This document shows, one piece after another, positions 24,943 through 34,566 of a stretch of 64,000 nucleotides of DNA. Every line of letters starts with the position of its first letter. The first letter of the stretch is position 1. The notes beneath the pieces were generated by a model. The model did no database searches, was not told the DNA's origin, and saw only the letters and a program-made list of their open reading frames with translations. The stretch is taken from assembly GCA_004557035.1 (NCBI GenBank), contig SFFB01000004.1, forward strand, positions 40,648 to 104,647, in the 5' to 3' direction. Origin of the DNA: Bacteroidales bacterium (GTDB lineage Bacteria; Bacteroidota; Bacteroidia; Bacteroidales; Bacteroidaceae). A program made the position numbers and the translations under genes.

Positions 24943-27156
24943 ATGAACGTGATTACCAAGACCGTCTCATTGCCCGATGGACGCACCATCAGCATCGAGA
25001 CCGGCAAGTTGGCCAAGCAGGCCGACGGTGCGGTGATGTTGCGCATGAACAACACCATGCTCCTCGCCACCGTTTGCGGCGCAAAAGACGCTGCCCCGGG
25101 CACAGACTTCATGCCCCTTCAGTGTGACTACAAAGAGAAATATTCGGCTGCCGGCCGTTTCCCCGGTGGTTTCACCAAGCGTGAGGGTCGTGCCTCAGAC
25201 TATGAAATCCTCACCTCGCGCCTCGTAGACCGCGCCTTGCGTCCCCTCTTCCCCGGCGACTATCACGCTGAGGTCTACGTCAACATCACGCTCTTCTCTG
25301 CCGACGGCGTAGATATGCCCGATGCTTTGGCCGGTTTCGCCGCTTCGGCAGCCTTGGCTTGCTCCGACATCCCCTTCGAAGGCCCCATTTCTGAAGTGCG
25401 CGTGGCCCGCATCAACGGCGAATATGTGGTCAACCCCACTTTCGCTCAGCTTGAAGAAGCCGACATGGACATCATGGTAGGTGCCACCGAAGAAAACATT
25501 ATGATGGTGGAGGGCGAAATGAAAGAAGTGCCTGAAAGCGCACTGCTCGAAGCCCTCAAGGTGGCTCACGAGGCCATCAAACCTATGTGCCGCCTGCAAA
25601 AAGAACTCTCCAAAGAACTCGGCAAAGACGTGAAACGCACCTACTGCCACGAAGTCAATGACGAAGAACTGCGTGAAGAGGTCAAAAAACAGTGCTACGC
25701 TCCCGCCTATGCCATCGCTCAGGCCGGCGACCACGACAAGCACCAGCGCGAAGACGCCTTCACCCAAATCCGTGAAGACTTCAAAGCAGCCTATGCCGAA
25801 GCACATCCCGAACTCACCCCTGAGGAACTCGAAGAGAAAAATGCCCTCGTAGACCGCTACTATCACGACGTGGAGCGTGACGCCATGCGCCGTTGCATTC
25901 TCGACGAAGGCAAGCGTCTCGACGGCCGTGCCACCACCGACATCCGTCCCATTTGGTGTGAAGTTGATCCCCTGCCCGGACCTCACGGCTCAGCCATCTT
26001 CACCCGTGGCGAAACGCAGAGCCTCTCCACTTGTACGCTCGGCACCAAGCTCGATGAGAAACTCGTAGACGATGTGCTCGACAAGAGCTATATGCGTTTC
26101 CTCCTCCACTACAATTTCCCGCCCTTCTCCACTGGCGAAGCCAAGGCTCAGCGTGGTGTGGGCCGTCGTGAAATTGGTCACGGTCACTTGGCATGGCGTG
26201 CTCTCAAGGGTCAGATCCCTGCCGACTATCCCTATACCGTACGCGTGGTGAGCGACATCCTCGAGAGCAACGGTTCCAGCTCAATGGCCACCGTCTGCGC
26301 CGGCACGCTCGCCCTGATGGATGCCGGTGTGCCCATCGCAGCCCCCGTCAGCGGCATCGCCATGGGCCTCATCAAAAATCCCGGTGAAGACAAATATGCC
26401 GTCCTCTCCGACATCCTCGGCGACGAAGACCACCTGGGCGACATGGACTTCAAGACCACCGGAACGCTCAAGGGCCTCACCGCCACTCAGATGGACATCA
26501 AGTGCGACGGTCTCTCTTATGAAATCCTCGAAAAAGCCCTCATGCAGGCCAAGCAGGGACGTGAGCACATCCTTGGCAAAATCACTGAAACCATGGCCGC
26601 TCCCCGTCCCGAACTCAAACCCCATGTGCCCCGCATCGAGGCCTTCACCATACCCAAAGAGTTTATCGGTGCCGTCATTGGCCCGGGTGGAAAAATCATT
26701 CAGGGCATTCAGGAAGATACCGGTGCCACCGTCACCATCGACGAAGAAGACGGTGTGGGCAAAGTTCAGGTCAGCGGTGCCAACAAAGACATCATCGACG
26801 CAGCCGTGGCCAAGATCCGTGCCATTGTGGCCATCCCCGAAGTGGGCGAAGTCTACGACGCCAAAGTCATCAGCATCATGCCTTATGGCTGCTTCGTAGA
26901 GTTTATGCCGGGCAAAGAAGGCTTGCTCCACATCAGCGAAATCGCTTGGAAGCGCCTCGAGACCGTTGAAGAAGCCGGCCTCAAAGAGGGTGATATGATT
27001 ACGGTCAAATTGCTCGAGATTGACGAGAAGACCGGCAAATTCCGTCTCTCACATCGTGTGCTCGAAGAGAAGCCCGAAGGCTGGGAAGACCGTCCTGCCC
27101 GCCGTCCCCGTCGTGAGGGCGAAGGCCGCGGTCCCCGCCGCGAGCGTCGCGACTAA
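24943..27156 (+). CDS. pnp: Polyribonucleotide nucleotidyltransferase
   Basis: A phosphorolytic 3'-5' exoribonuclease of 737 residues, usual for the family. It has two RNase PH domains. The first includes GRFPGGFTKREGRASDYEIL and SRLVDRALRPLFP; the second has GETQSLSTCTLG, the FPPFSTGEAKAQRGVGRREIGHG loop and DILGDEDHLGDMDFKTTGT with catalytic aspartates. An alpha-helical linker joins them. A KH domain (IGAVIGPGGKIIQGIQEDTG, about 570-590) and an S1 domain (YDAKVISIMPYGCFVEF, GLLHISEI) follow. The last residues form an arginine- and glycine-rich tail (RPARRPRREGEGRGPRRERR) that may add RNA affinity. It is monocistronic. Confidence 0.97.
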   Translation: MNVITKTVSLPDGRTISIETGKLAKQADGAVMLRMNNTMLLATVCGAKDAAPGTDFMPLQCDYKEKYSAAGRFPGGFTKREGRASDYEILTSRLVDRALRPLFPGDYHAEVYVNITLFSADGVDMPDALAGFAASAALACSDIPFEGPISEVRVARINGEYVVNPTFAQLEEADMDIMVGATEENIMMVEGEMKEVPESALLEALKVAHEAIKPMCRLQKELSKELGKDVKRTYCHEVNDEELREEVKKQCYAPAYAIAQAGDHDKHQREDAFTQIREDFKAAYAEAHPELTPEELEEKNALVDRYYHDVERDAMRRCILDEGKRLDGRATTDIRPIWCEVDPLPGPHGSAIFTRGETQSLSTCTLGTKLDEKLVDDVLDKSYMRFLLHYNFPPFSTGEAKAQRGVGRREIGHGHLAWRALKGQIPADYPYTVRVVSDILESNGSSSMATVCAGTLALMDAGVPIAAPVSGIAMGLIKNPGEDKYAVLSDILGDEDHLGDMDFKTTGTLKGLTATQMDIKCDGLSYEILEKALMQAKQGREHILGKITETMAAPRPELKPHVPRIEAFTIPKEFIGAVIGPGGKIIQGIQEDTGATVTIDEEDGVGKVQVSGANKDIIDAAVAKIRAIVAIPEVGEVYDAKVISIMPYGCFVEFMPGKEGLLHISEIAWKRLETVEEAGLKEGDMITVKLLEIDEKTGKFRLSHRVLEEKPEGWEDRPARRPRREGEGRGPRRERRD

Positions 27157-27181
27157 TCGCAATCTCAATCCATAAATACCC

Positions 27182-27220
27182 CACGGGCGCCACCATCCAT
27201 AGCGATGAGTGGCGCCCGTG
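27182..27220. terminator. Hairpin between pnp and the AAA ATPase gene
   Basis: A 12-bp perfect stem (CACGGGCGCCAC / GTGGCGCCCGTG) between convergent stops. The T-run is weak (TCGTTT), so it may act mainly as a 3' stabiliser. Confidence 0.6.
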
Positions 27221-27252
27221 TCGTTTAGGGGGAGAGGAATGTATGGTAATGC

Positions 27253-28554
27253 TTATTGTTGCAAACACCATTCATATACCGGTCTGACTGCAATGTGAAG
27301 GCCGTCTTTTTCGATGTCAAAAGACTCATGGTCTGTCAGCAGAAGCAGGTTGTCGCAACGGGTCATTCTGTGGGCCAACAACAAGCCGTTCAATTCGCGC
27401 TTGAGTGTTTTTTTTGACGAGATGTCGTAGCAGACCTGTATGGCTTGTACGACCGTATTGCCTTCGCAAACAATGAAGTCACATTCACCTTGGCGGTTGT
27501 TCAGATAATACACGTCCCGTGCTTGTGGTTTGCATTGGCGGACAAGTTGGATGAGCACAATCGTTTCGAGTCGCCATCCCAAGTTCTCGCCTGCAAAAGC
27601 ATTCTCTCTTCTGTTCATCATCGCCACATCCACGGCATACACTTTTTCTTGCGTAATCCTGATTTTGCTCTTGGTGTCATATTTGTTTATTCCGATGAGC
27701 AGATGGGCCTGTTTGAGGTAAGTGATATAATTCTTGACGGTGTGTTCAGATTTGATGTGAAATGTGGTGGCTATGTCTGAGGTCACCACGACGGCCGGCG
27801 AGATGTTCAGCAGGTGCCCGGCCAGTTGTTCAAAGGCAGTCTTATAAGAAATCTTATAGCGTTGCTCGATGTCTCTTTTCAAAATGTTGTCCACCAAGTC
27901 CTTGATGTAGGTGTGCTTGTCGTTGATTTGAAACAGTTCGGGGAACCCTCCTTCTTGCATATACTCGTCAAAGGCGGCACGTCGGAACCCTTCGGCTTGG
28001 GTGGCTTTCTTCTCGGTGTCGATGCCTTTTATGGCACTGTACTCGGCAAAAGAAAACGGGTAGAGATGAATTTCCTTGGCGCGTCCGGCCAAGTGTGTGG
28101 CCAACTCACTGCTGAGCAATTTGGCGTTTGAACCAGTGATGATAACGTGGATTTTCTTTCGCAGCAGTCGGTTGACAAACAGGTGCCAGCCCTCCACATT
28201 CTGTATTTCGTCAAAAAAGAGATAATCGAAATGACCATAAATCTTATAGAGCACCTCAAGCACGTCGTTCAGTTGAGCGTCGGTGATGCGGGTAAGCCGT
28301 TCGTCGTCGAAGTCAACATAGGCGTAGGACACCCCGGCATTTTCCAGACATTGGAAGCAGAGGGTGGATTTACCGCTTCTTCTTACACCGATGACGACTT
28401 GTGCCTGTGGGCTATTGAGGTCGATTTGTCGCTCTTCGTGCCGGTGGCAGAGACGCTCTTCTCGTCTTGCCTCCAGCTCTTCTTGTTGGTCTGTGAGTAT
28501 TGTTTCAAGCGTCCGCTTGTCTATTGTCGTGTGCTGATTTATAGGTGAGGCCAT
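27253..28554 (-). CDS. AAA ATPase with DUF4143-type C-terminus
   Basis: A 433-residue ATP-binding protein of the AAA_14/DUF4143 group that is abundant in Bacteroidetes. The Walker A is GVRRSGKST (residues 56-64) and the Walker B YLFFDEIQN (111-119). A sensor-like IITGSNAKLLSSELATHLAGR follows, and the C-terminal part ends in a nuclease-like region (YYLNNRQGECDFIVCEG) with the D/E pattern of a PD-(D/E)xK-like domain. The cellular role of the group is unknown; proposals include toxin- or defence-related functions. It is a solitary gene transcribed against pnp. Four phased 33-bp repeats lie directly upstream of its start (28602-28733), possibly its control region. Confidence 0.85.
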   Translation of the reverse strand: MASPINQHTTIDKRTLETILTDQQEELEARREERLCHRHEERQIDLNSPQAQVVIGVRRSGKSTLCFQCLENAGVSYAYVDFDDERLTRITDAQLNDVLEVLYKIYGHFDYLFFDEIQNVEGWHLFVNRLLRKKIHVIITGSNAKLLSSELATHLAGRAKEIHLYPFSFAEYSAIKGIDTEKKATQAEGFRRAAFDEYMQEGGFPELFQINDKHTYIKDLVDNILKRDIEQRYKISYKTAFEQLAGHLLNISPAVVVTSDIATTFHIKSEHTVKNYITYLKQAHLLIGINKYDTKSKIRITQEKVYAVDVAMMNRRENAFAGENLGWRLETIVLIQLVRQCKPQARDVYYLNNRQGECDFIVCEGNTVVQAIQVCYDISSKKTLKRELNGLLLAHRMTRCDNLLLLTDHESFDIEKDGLHIAVRPVYEWCLQQ

Positions 28555-28601
28555 GATTATGAGTGGTTTATTTCAACTGCATAGATACTCAAAAATCTTC
28601 T

Positions 28602-28733
28602 AAAACGCACTATTTTACATAAAAATCATCCTCCAGACTGCGTTATTTGACATGTTTTGCCCCTCTCAGACTGCAATATTTTACATGTTTTGGTGGGCTC
28701 GGACTGCAATAAATGACAGAAATATGCACACAA
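28602..28733 (-). repeat. Four 33-bp-period repeats upstream of the AAA ATPase gene
   Basis: Imperfect units start at 28602, 28635, 28668 and 28701, each exactly 33 bp apart. The conserved part on the plus strand is ACTGC, three variable bases, then an ATTTTACATGTTTT-like stretch. The last 8-10 bases vary. The array ends about 48 bp before the ATPase ATG. An open frame at 28713-28898 has no recognisable features and was not called. The rest of 28734-28949 shows nothing else. Confidence 0.8.
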
Positions 28734-28949
28734 ATGCACACTTTCCCCGTCCGACTCTACATCCCCAAACCGTCGATGAAATCGGCTATTTTGGCTTTTC
28801 CGTGTAGAGTTGCAGCGTTTTTGCCGACCTTGAAAAGACGTATGGGAGAAGGGGATAAAGGGCCGTTGGGCGCGTTCGCAGGCACGTTTCGCGCCTGATC
28901 TTCAACGCCCCCCTGCGGCATAGATTTTCGTATTTCCGTGGTTTTTATG

Positions 28950-28957
28950 TACATTTG
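28950..28957 (+). promoter_or_regulatory. -7 box of the CHU_C gene
   Basis: TACATTTG fits the -7 consensus, 14 bp before the ATG, so the leader would be very short. TTTTCG at 28925-28930 is an imperfect -33 at a 19-bp spacing. Confidence 0.5.
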
Positions 28958-28971
28958 CACATTCAAAAGCT

Positions 28972-29661
28972 ATGAAACGCAAAATTCTCTTCATTCTCAC
29001 TGCATTTGTTGCATTTTTGTCATTGTCGGCACAGACGGCTGCGCCCACGATGACCATCGTTACGGCCGATGGCACCGAGAGCGAAGAAACCGCTTATGAG
29101 GGGTCGGCACCGCTCAAGGCCCATTTCAAGGCCAACCCCCAAGACGTAGGCGACTACACACCGCTCTATGAGTGGCGCATACGCCGCACCGCCGACACCT
29201 CGCCCTTCCTCATACGCTACGACGAAGACATCGACTATGAATTTACCGAGAGCGGCGCGTTTGTCATCGAACTGAACATCTCGTTTGTCCACGGCACCGA
29301 CACCCTCGAATTTGTGATGGATAGCCCGTTCACCGTCAACGTGAGCGAGTCGCAACTCGAGTTCCCCAACGCCTTCACGCCCAACGGCGACGGCATCAAC
29401 GACATCTTCAAGGCCAAAGAGGGCTACAAGAGCATCGTCTCGTTCGAGGCCGCCGTGTTCAGCCGGTGGGGCAAGAAACTCTACGAGTGGCGCGACCTCG
29501 ACGGCGGATGGGACGGCCGGAGCGGTGGTCACGACGTGCCCGACGGCGCCTACTATCTTGTGGTGAAAGCCCGGGGTGCCGACGGCCGCAACTATAATAT
29601 CAAGAAGGTCATCAACATCCTTCGCGGCTATACCGAAGAGGGTAGCACCGGCGACATCTGA
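28972..29661 (+). CDS. CHU_C (type B sorting domain) secreted protein
   Basis: A 229-residue exported protein. The signal peptide MKRKILFILTAFVAFLSLSAQ is followed by a PKD-like beta-sandwich (about residues 25-120, with YEWRIRRTAD) and a complete C-terminal CHU_C domain: FPNAFTPNGDGINDIFKAK, FSRWGKKLYEW and GAYYLVVKARGADGRNYNIK. CHU_C domains direct proteins through the type IX secretion system, and a protein made almost only of a PKD-like domain plus CHU_C is unusually small. It is the first gene of a pair with uvrA, 56 bp apart. The link to DNA repair is probably coincidental. Confidence 0.85.
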   Translation: MKRKILFILTAFVAFLSLSAQTAAPTMTIVTADGTESEETAYEGSAPLKAHFKANPQDVGDYTPLYEWRIRRTADTSPFLIRYDEDIDYEFTESGAFVIELNISFVHGTDTLEFVMDSPFTVNVSESQLEFPNAFTPNGDGINDIFKAKEGYKSIVSFEAAVFSRWGKKLYEWRDLDGGWDGRSGGHDVPDGAYYLVVKARGADGRNYNIKKVINILRGYTEEGSTGDI

Positions 29662-29717
29662 CCTCCGTCGACATTCTCCATACGACATTACTTCAACACA
29701 CACCAACCCAAACGGTT

Positions 29718-32648
29718 TTGACTCAACATCGGCAACCCTCCGACACACCGGCCGCCGAGGCCCAAAGGGTGGAGGAGGGCAAAATAGAAATATATGGAGC
29801 CCGCGTTCACAATCTCAAAAATGTGGACGTGGTCTTGCCGCGTCATAGTCTCTCGGTCATCACCGGCTTGAGCGGTTCGGGCAAGAGTTCACTGGCTTTC
29901 GACACCCTCTATGCCGAAGGCCAGCGGCGCTACATCGAGACCTTCTCGGCCTATGCCCGCAACTTCCTCGACCATATCGAGCGACCCGATGTCGACAAAA
30001 TCACCGGCCTCAGTCCCGTCATCAGCATCGAGCAGAAGACCACCTCAAAAAATCCACGTTCCACCGTGGGCACGGTCACCGAGATATTCGATTTCCTCCG
30101 TCTGCTCTTTGCCCGTGCCGGTACGGCCTACAGCTACCTCACCGGGCAGCCTATGGTGAAATACACCGAGGAGCAAATCATCAGTCTCATCATGCAGCGC
30201 CACGGAGGCCACAAAGTCTACATTCTGGCTCCAATGGTGCGCACCCGCAAAGGCCACTATCGTGAACTCTTCGAGAGTCTTCGCCGCAAAGGTTACCTCA
30301 CCGCCCGTGTCGATGGCAAGCTCTGCGACATTATGCCGGGCATGAAAGTCAACCGCTACCAAAACCACGACATCGAGGTGGTCATCGACAAGCTGCTTGT
30401 CAGAGACCAAGATGCCGACCGTCTGCGCCGCAGTGTATCTCTCGCGTTGAGTCAGGGTGGGGGACTGGTTATGCTGCTCGACGCCACGCTGGCCGACGAA
30501 AACCCTATGCCCGACGGCGCCACCCCCAAAGAGGCCTTGAGTTTCTTTTCCAAAAATCTCATGGACCCCGTTAGTGGGCTTTCCTATAACGAACCGGCGC
30601 CACACAATTTTTCTTTCAACTCCGTCAAGGGGGCCTGTCCCAAATGCCGCGGCATCGGCACCATCACCGAGGTCGACCGCACCAAAGTGCTCCTGCCCGA
30701 TTACAGTGTGCGACAAGGCGGCATCGTGCCTTTGGGTAAATACCGCAGCGCGTTGATTTTCTGGCAAATCACAGTCGTCTTGGCGCAATACGGTTGCGAC
30801 CTCGACACCCTCATCAGCGACATCCCCGAGGAGGCACTCGACGAAATCTTCAACGGCTCGCCCGAGCGTTTGCGCATACCGGCCGCCGTGGCCCATACCA
30901 CCGACGACTATTTTGTGGAGTTCAACGGCCTGGCCGACTACATCCTCTCCATGGCCGACTCCGACATGTCGGCAGCCTCGCGCCGCTGGGTCGAGCAATT
31001 CTCGTTTGAGGCCGAATGTCCCGTTTGCCATGGGGCCCGTCTCAATCGTGAAGCCCTGGCCTACCGTTTTGGCGGTCACAACATCCACGAGCTGGCCTCG
31101 ATGGAAATCTCTGCGCTCTACGACTGGGCCTGTGGGGTGGAAGAAGACCTCGAGTCCAAGCAGCGGGCCATAGCCGACGAGATTTTGAAAGAAATCCGTA
31201 CCCGTCTCAAATTCCTGCTCGATGTCGGTTTGGGCTATCTGTCGCTTTCGCGCTCCACTATGTCGCTTTCGGGCGGTGAGAGCCAGCGCATCCGTCTCGC
31301 CACCCAGATAGGGTCGCAACTCATCAATGTGCTCTATATTCTTGATGAGCCCAGCATCGGCCTCCATCAGCGCGACAACGAGCGGCTCATCAAGTCGCTC
31401 AAGGCCCTGCGCGACGTGGGCAACACCGTTGTCGTCGTCGAGCACGACAAAGACATGATGCTCGCCTCCGACTATATCGTCGACATCGGTCCCCATGCCG
31501 GCCGTTTGGGTGGCGAAGTGGTTTTTGCCGGCACTCCGGCCGAAATGATGCAGAGCCACACCCTCACGGCCGACTATCTCTCCGGCGCCAAGACCGTGGG
31601 CTACAGTCTGCCTCGCCGCAAAGGCAACGGCCATGTGCTGCGGCTCGAAGGTGCTCAGGGCAACAATCTCAAGTCGGTCGACGTCGACTTCCCCTTGGGC
31701 ACGTTCATCTGCGTCACCGGCGTGTCGGGCAGTGGCAAGTCCACCCTCATCAACGACACCCTCCTGCCCATCCTTTCCCAGAAGTTCTATCGCTCTTTGC
31801 GTGCTCCTCTGCCCTATAAGGCTTTGCATGGCATTGAGCATCTCGATAAAGTCGTGGCCGTAGACCAGAGTCCCATCGGCCGCACGCCACGTTCCAATCC
31901 CGCCACCTACACCGGCGTCTTCACCGACATCCGTGCCCTCTTCGTCGAACTCCCCGAGGCCAAGATCCGTGGCTACAAGCCCGGTCGCTTCTCGTTCAAT
32001 GTCAAGGGCGGACGCTGTGAGACCTGCAAGGGCAACGGCTTGAAAACCATAGAGATGAATTTCCTCCCCGACGTCTATGTGCCTTGTGAGTCTTGCCACG
32101 GCAAGCGCTATAACCACGAGACGCTCGAGGTGCGCTACAAAGGCAAAAGCATTGCCGACGTGCTCGACATGACCATTAATCAAGCCGTAGAGTTTTTTGC
32201 CAATGTGCCTGCCATACTCAACAAGATAAAGGTGCTCCAAGACGTCGGTCTGGGCTACATCAAGCTCGGCCAGTCGTCCACCACCCTCTCGGGCGGCGAG
32301 AGTCAGCGTGTCAAGTTGGCCACCGAACTGGCCAAGCGCGACACCGGTCGCACGCTCTATATCCTCGACGAGCCCACCACCGGTCTGCATTTTGAAGACA
32401 TCCGTGTGTTGCTCGGTGTGCTCAACCGCCTCGTGGAGCGCGGCAACACCGTAGTGGTCATCGAGCACAATCTCGACATCATCATGGCCGCTGACCACAT
32501 CATCGATATGGGCCCCGAAGGCGGTCGTGCCGGCGGTCAGGTTGTCCTCACCGGCACCCCCGAACAAGTCGCCGCAGCCGGCCTCGGCCATACCGCTCCC
32601 TTCCTGGCCAAGGCATTGCAGGAAACGCCGGCCAAGGCAAAGTCATAA
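29718..32648 (+). CDS. uvrA: Excinuclease ABC subunit A
   Basis: The damage-recognition ATPase of nucleotide excision repair, 976 residues. Walker A of the first ABC module is GLSGSGKSS (residues 50-58) and of the second GVSGSGKST (about 668). Both signature segments (LSGGESQRIRLATQ, LSGGESQRVKLATE) and Walker B segments (LYILDEPSIGLH, LYILDEPTTGLH) are intact. Zinc-binding cysteines appear as CPKC, CPVC and CETC/CESC. No ATG lies near the 5' end. The frame opens at TTG 29718, and a GTG at 29769 just before EEGKIEIYGARVHNLKNV is an equally good start, giving 959 residues. Palindromic repeats begin 2 bp past the stop. Confidence 0.95.
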   Translation: MTQHRQPSDTPAAEAQRVEEGKIEIYGARVHNLKNVDVVLPRHSLSVITGLSGSGKSSLAFDTLYAEGQRRYIETFSAYARNFLDHIERPDVDKITGLSPVISIEQKTTSKNPRSTVGTVTEIFDFLRLLFARAGTAYSYLTGQPMVKYTEEQIISLIMQRHGGHKVYILAPMVRTRKGHYRELFESLRRKGYLTARVDGKLCDIMPGMKVNRYQNHDIEVVIDKLLVRDQDADRLRRSVSLALSQGGGLVMLLDATLADENPMPDGATPKEALSFFSKNLMDPVSGLSYNEPAPHNFSFNSVKGACPKCRGIGTITEVDRTKVLLPDYSVRQGGIVPLGKYRSALIFWQITVVLAQYGCDLDTLISDIPEEALDEIFNGSPERLRIPAAVAHTTDDYFVEFNGLADYILSMADSDMSAASRRWVEQFSFEAECPVCHGARLNREALAYRFGGHNIHELASMEISALYDWACGVEEDLESKQRAIADEILKEIRTRLKFLLDVGLGYLSLSRSTMSLSGGESQRIRLATQIGSQLINVLYILDEPSIGLHQRDNERLIKSLKALRDVGNTVVVVEHDKDMMLASDYIVDIGPHAGRLGGEVVFAGTPAEMMQSHTLTADYLSGAKTVGYSLPRRKGNGHVLRLEGAQGNNLKSVDVDFPLGTFICVTGVSGSGKSTLINDTLLPILSQKFYRSLRAPLPYKALHGIEHLDKVVAVDQSPIGRTPRSNPATYTGVFTDIRALFVELPEAKIRGYKPGRFSFNVKGGRCETCKGNGLKTIEMNFLPDVYVPCESCHGKRYNHETLEVRYKGKSIADVLDMTINQAVEFFANVPAILNKIKVLQDVGLGYIKLGQSSTTLSGGESQRVKLATELAKRDTGRTLYILDEPTTGLHFEDIRVLLGVLNRLVERGNTVVVIEHNLDIIMAADHIIDMGPEGGRAGGQVVLTGTPEQVAAAGLGHTAPFLAKALQETPAKAKS

Positions 32649-32649
32649 A

Positions 32650-32966
32650 TTAGTGCGGCTCCGCAAGTCCTGTAAGGGGTTAGTCGAGGAATACCACCAA
32701 CGACTCGTCTATGCGCGGCCCTGCAAGCCCTGTAAGGGCGTAACATATTAGCCCAGGTCGTCAGGCCTGGGTCAACGGAATGTCCCATAAATCCGGCCTG
32801 TAAGGTCGGCACAATGTGGGTCATGCCATAACAAAAACTCGCTCAATGTACCGACCTTTCAGGCCGGAATAGGTGGGGCCGTATTAAACCCAGGCCTGAC
32901 GACCTGGGCTATATATGTACCGACCTTTCAGACCGGGTACTCATATGAATGGTCTGCAAAACTATC
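32650..32966. repeat. Composite palindromic repeat, type I (element A)
   Basis: An ordered set of small palindromes: GCCCTGTAAGGGC, GCCCAGGTCGTCAGGCCTGGG, CCGGCCTGTAAGGTCGG, then, after a centre, their complements in reverse order. The whole of about 230 bp (32714-32940) is therefore one large imperfect palindrome. A further degraded half-copy sits at 32650-32690. It fills most of the uvrA to POT-transporter gap. 32967-33054 is AT-rich and holds nothing else identifiable. Confidence 0.85.
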
Positions 32967-33054
32967 ATTCCCCTTACGCACAAACCCGCCTCCCCCATAA
33001 AATACAACTCAATAAATAATATATAAATAATAACCACTTAAAAACTCAATTCTT

Positions 33055-34545
33055 ATGTTTGAAGGACAACCTAAAGGGCTTTATGCCCTGGCTTTGGCCA
33101 ACACCGGTGAGCGTTTTGGCTACTACACCATGCTCGCCGTGTTCGTGCTCTTCCTCAAGGCCAACTTCGGCTGGTCGGCCGGTACGGCTGGTGCCGTCTA
33201 TTCAGGCTTCTTGGCCTTTGTGTATTTCTTGCCCCTCGTCGGTGGTATCTTGGCCGACAAGGTGGGTTATGGCAAATGCGTCACCACCGGTATTTTCGTC
33301 ATGTTCCTCGGCTATCTCTTGCTGGCCATTCCTGCCGGCGCCGGAATGCCTGCCGTGATTTTGCTTTTTGCCGCCTTGGTGTTCATCTGTGTCGGCACGA
33401 GTCTTTTCAAGGGCAACTTGCAGGTGATGGTGGGCAATCTCTATGAGAAGCCCGAACTCGAAGCCAAGCGCGACTCGGCCTTCTCCATCTTCTATATGGC
33501 CATCAACATCGGTGCGCTTTTTGCTCCCCGTGCGGCTGTCGAGGTGATGAAGTTTGCCCAAAACACACTGGGTGTTTCCGAGGCCGATGCCTACCACTAC
33601 GCCTTTGGTGTGGCCTGCATCTCGCTCGTCGTGTCCATCGCCATCTATTATGCTTTCCGCAGCACCTTTGCCCATGCCGACTACAACGCCAAGACCAAGG
33701 CCGCCACGACCGGCACCAAAGAGCCCGAACTCTCGGCCAAAGAGACCAAAGACCGCATCGTTGCCCTCTGCCTCGTCTTTGCCGTGGTCATCTTCTTCTG
33801 GATGGCTTTCCATCAGAATGGCCTCACCCTCACCCTCTTTGCCGAGGAATACACCAACACGCAGAGCTTCGGCGTGGAGAGCATGATGTTCGACGTGTGG
33901 AACCTCGTTGTCTGCATTGTCATTGTCTATGGTCTTTTTGCTCTTTTCCAGAGCAAGACCGCCCAGGGCCGCCTCATTGCCGGTGCCGTCATTTTGGCCT
34001 GTGTGGGCTTCTTGGCTTGGAAATACACCACCATCACTCCCAATGGCATTGAAGTGACCGCCCCCATTTTCCAGCAGTTCAATCCCTGCTTTGTCGTAGG
34101 TCTCACTCCCGTGTCGCTTGCCATCTTCGGTTGGTTGGCCAAGAAAGGCAAAGAGCCCTCAGCTCCGCGCAAGATTGGTCTCGGTATGCTTGTGGCCGCT
34201 TGTGGTTTCGTTGTGATGACCATTGGTTCCATTGGTCTCGAAGCCGGCCTGCGCGTATCGCCCAACTGGCTCGTTAGCACCTATCTTGTCCTCACTTTCG
34301 GTGAATTGTTGCTCTCGCCCATGGGCATTTCGTTTGTGTCGAAGGTAGCGCCTCCCAAATACAAGGGTCTCATGATGGGTGGTTGGTTTGTTGCCACCGC
34401 CATTGGCAACTTCCTCGTGGCCATCCCCGGTTTCCTTTGGGGCAATGTGTCGCTCGTTGTGGTTTGGGGTGTTTTGGTGGCCCTCTGCCTCATTTCGGCC
34501 CTGTTCATCTTCTCCATCATGAAGCGCCTCGAAAAGGTTTGCTAA
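33055..34545 (+). CDS. POT family proton-dependent oligopeptide transporter
   Basis: An inner-membrane symporter for di- and tripeptides, 496 residues with about 12-14 predicted helices. The POT hallmark is present in GERFGYYTMLAVFVLFLKA (the ExxERFxYY-type motif, residues about 18-27), followed by GGILADKVGYGKCVTTG and the family loop GTSLFKGNLQVMVGNLYE. A cytoplasmic linker rich in K and T (residues about 217-240) separates the two halves. A sialidase and several protease-family genes in the window suggest growth on host glycoproteins, which peptide uptake would fit. Palindromic repeats flank it on both sides. No standard promoter was found in the AT-rich 5' leader. Confidence 0.9.
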   Translation: MFEGQPKGLYALALANTGERFGYYTMLAVFVLFLKANFGWSAGTAGAVYSGFLAFVYFLPLVGGILADKVGYGKCVTTGIFVMFLGYLLLAIPAGAGMPAVILLFAALVFICVGTSLFKGNLQVMVGNLYEKPELEAKRDSAFSIFYMAINIGALFAPRAAVEVMKFAQNTLGVSEADAYHYAFGVACISLVVSIAIYYAFRSTFAHADYNAKTKAATTGTKEPELSAKETKDRIVALCLVFAVVIFFWMAFHQNGLTLTLFAEEYTNTQSFGVESMMFDVWNLVVCIVIVYGLFALFQSKTAQGRLIAGAVILACVGFLAWKYTTITPNGIEVTAPIFQQFNPCFVVGLTPVSLAIFGWLAKKGKEPSAPRKIGLGMLVAACGFVVMTIGSIGLEAGLRVSPNWLVSTYLVLTFGELLLSPMGISFVSKVAPPKYKGLMMGGWFVATAIGNFLVAIPGFLWGNVSLVVVWGVLVALCLISALFIFSIMKRLEKVC

Positions 34546-34566
34546 GTTTGCTAAGGAAAATATTGT

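Noticed and set aside
28602..28733. A CRISPR array
   Set aside because: Units are imperfect, the period is only 33 bp with an 8-10-bp variable part, there are four units only, and no cas genes lie nearby.
28713..28898. A 61-residue open frame next to the 33-bp repeats
   Set aside because: It overlaps the fourth repeat unit, has no domain and no context, and ends before the CHU_C gene promoter.
30045..32591. An 848-residue open frame antisense to uvrA
   Set aside because: It is the complement of a conserved gene, with no start context and no recognisable domain. It arises from codon bias and composition.
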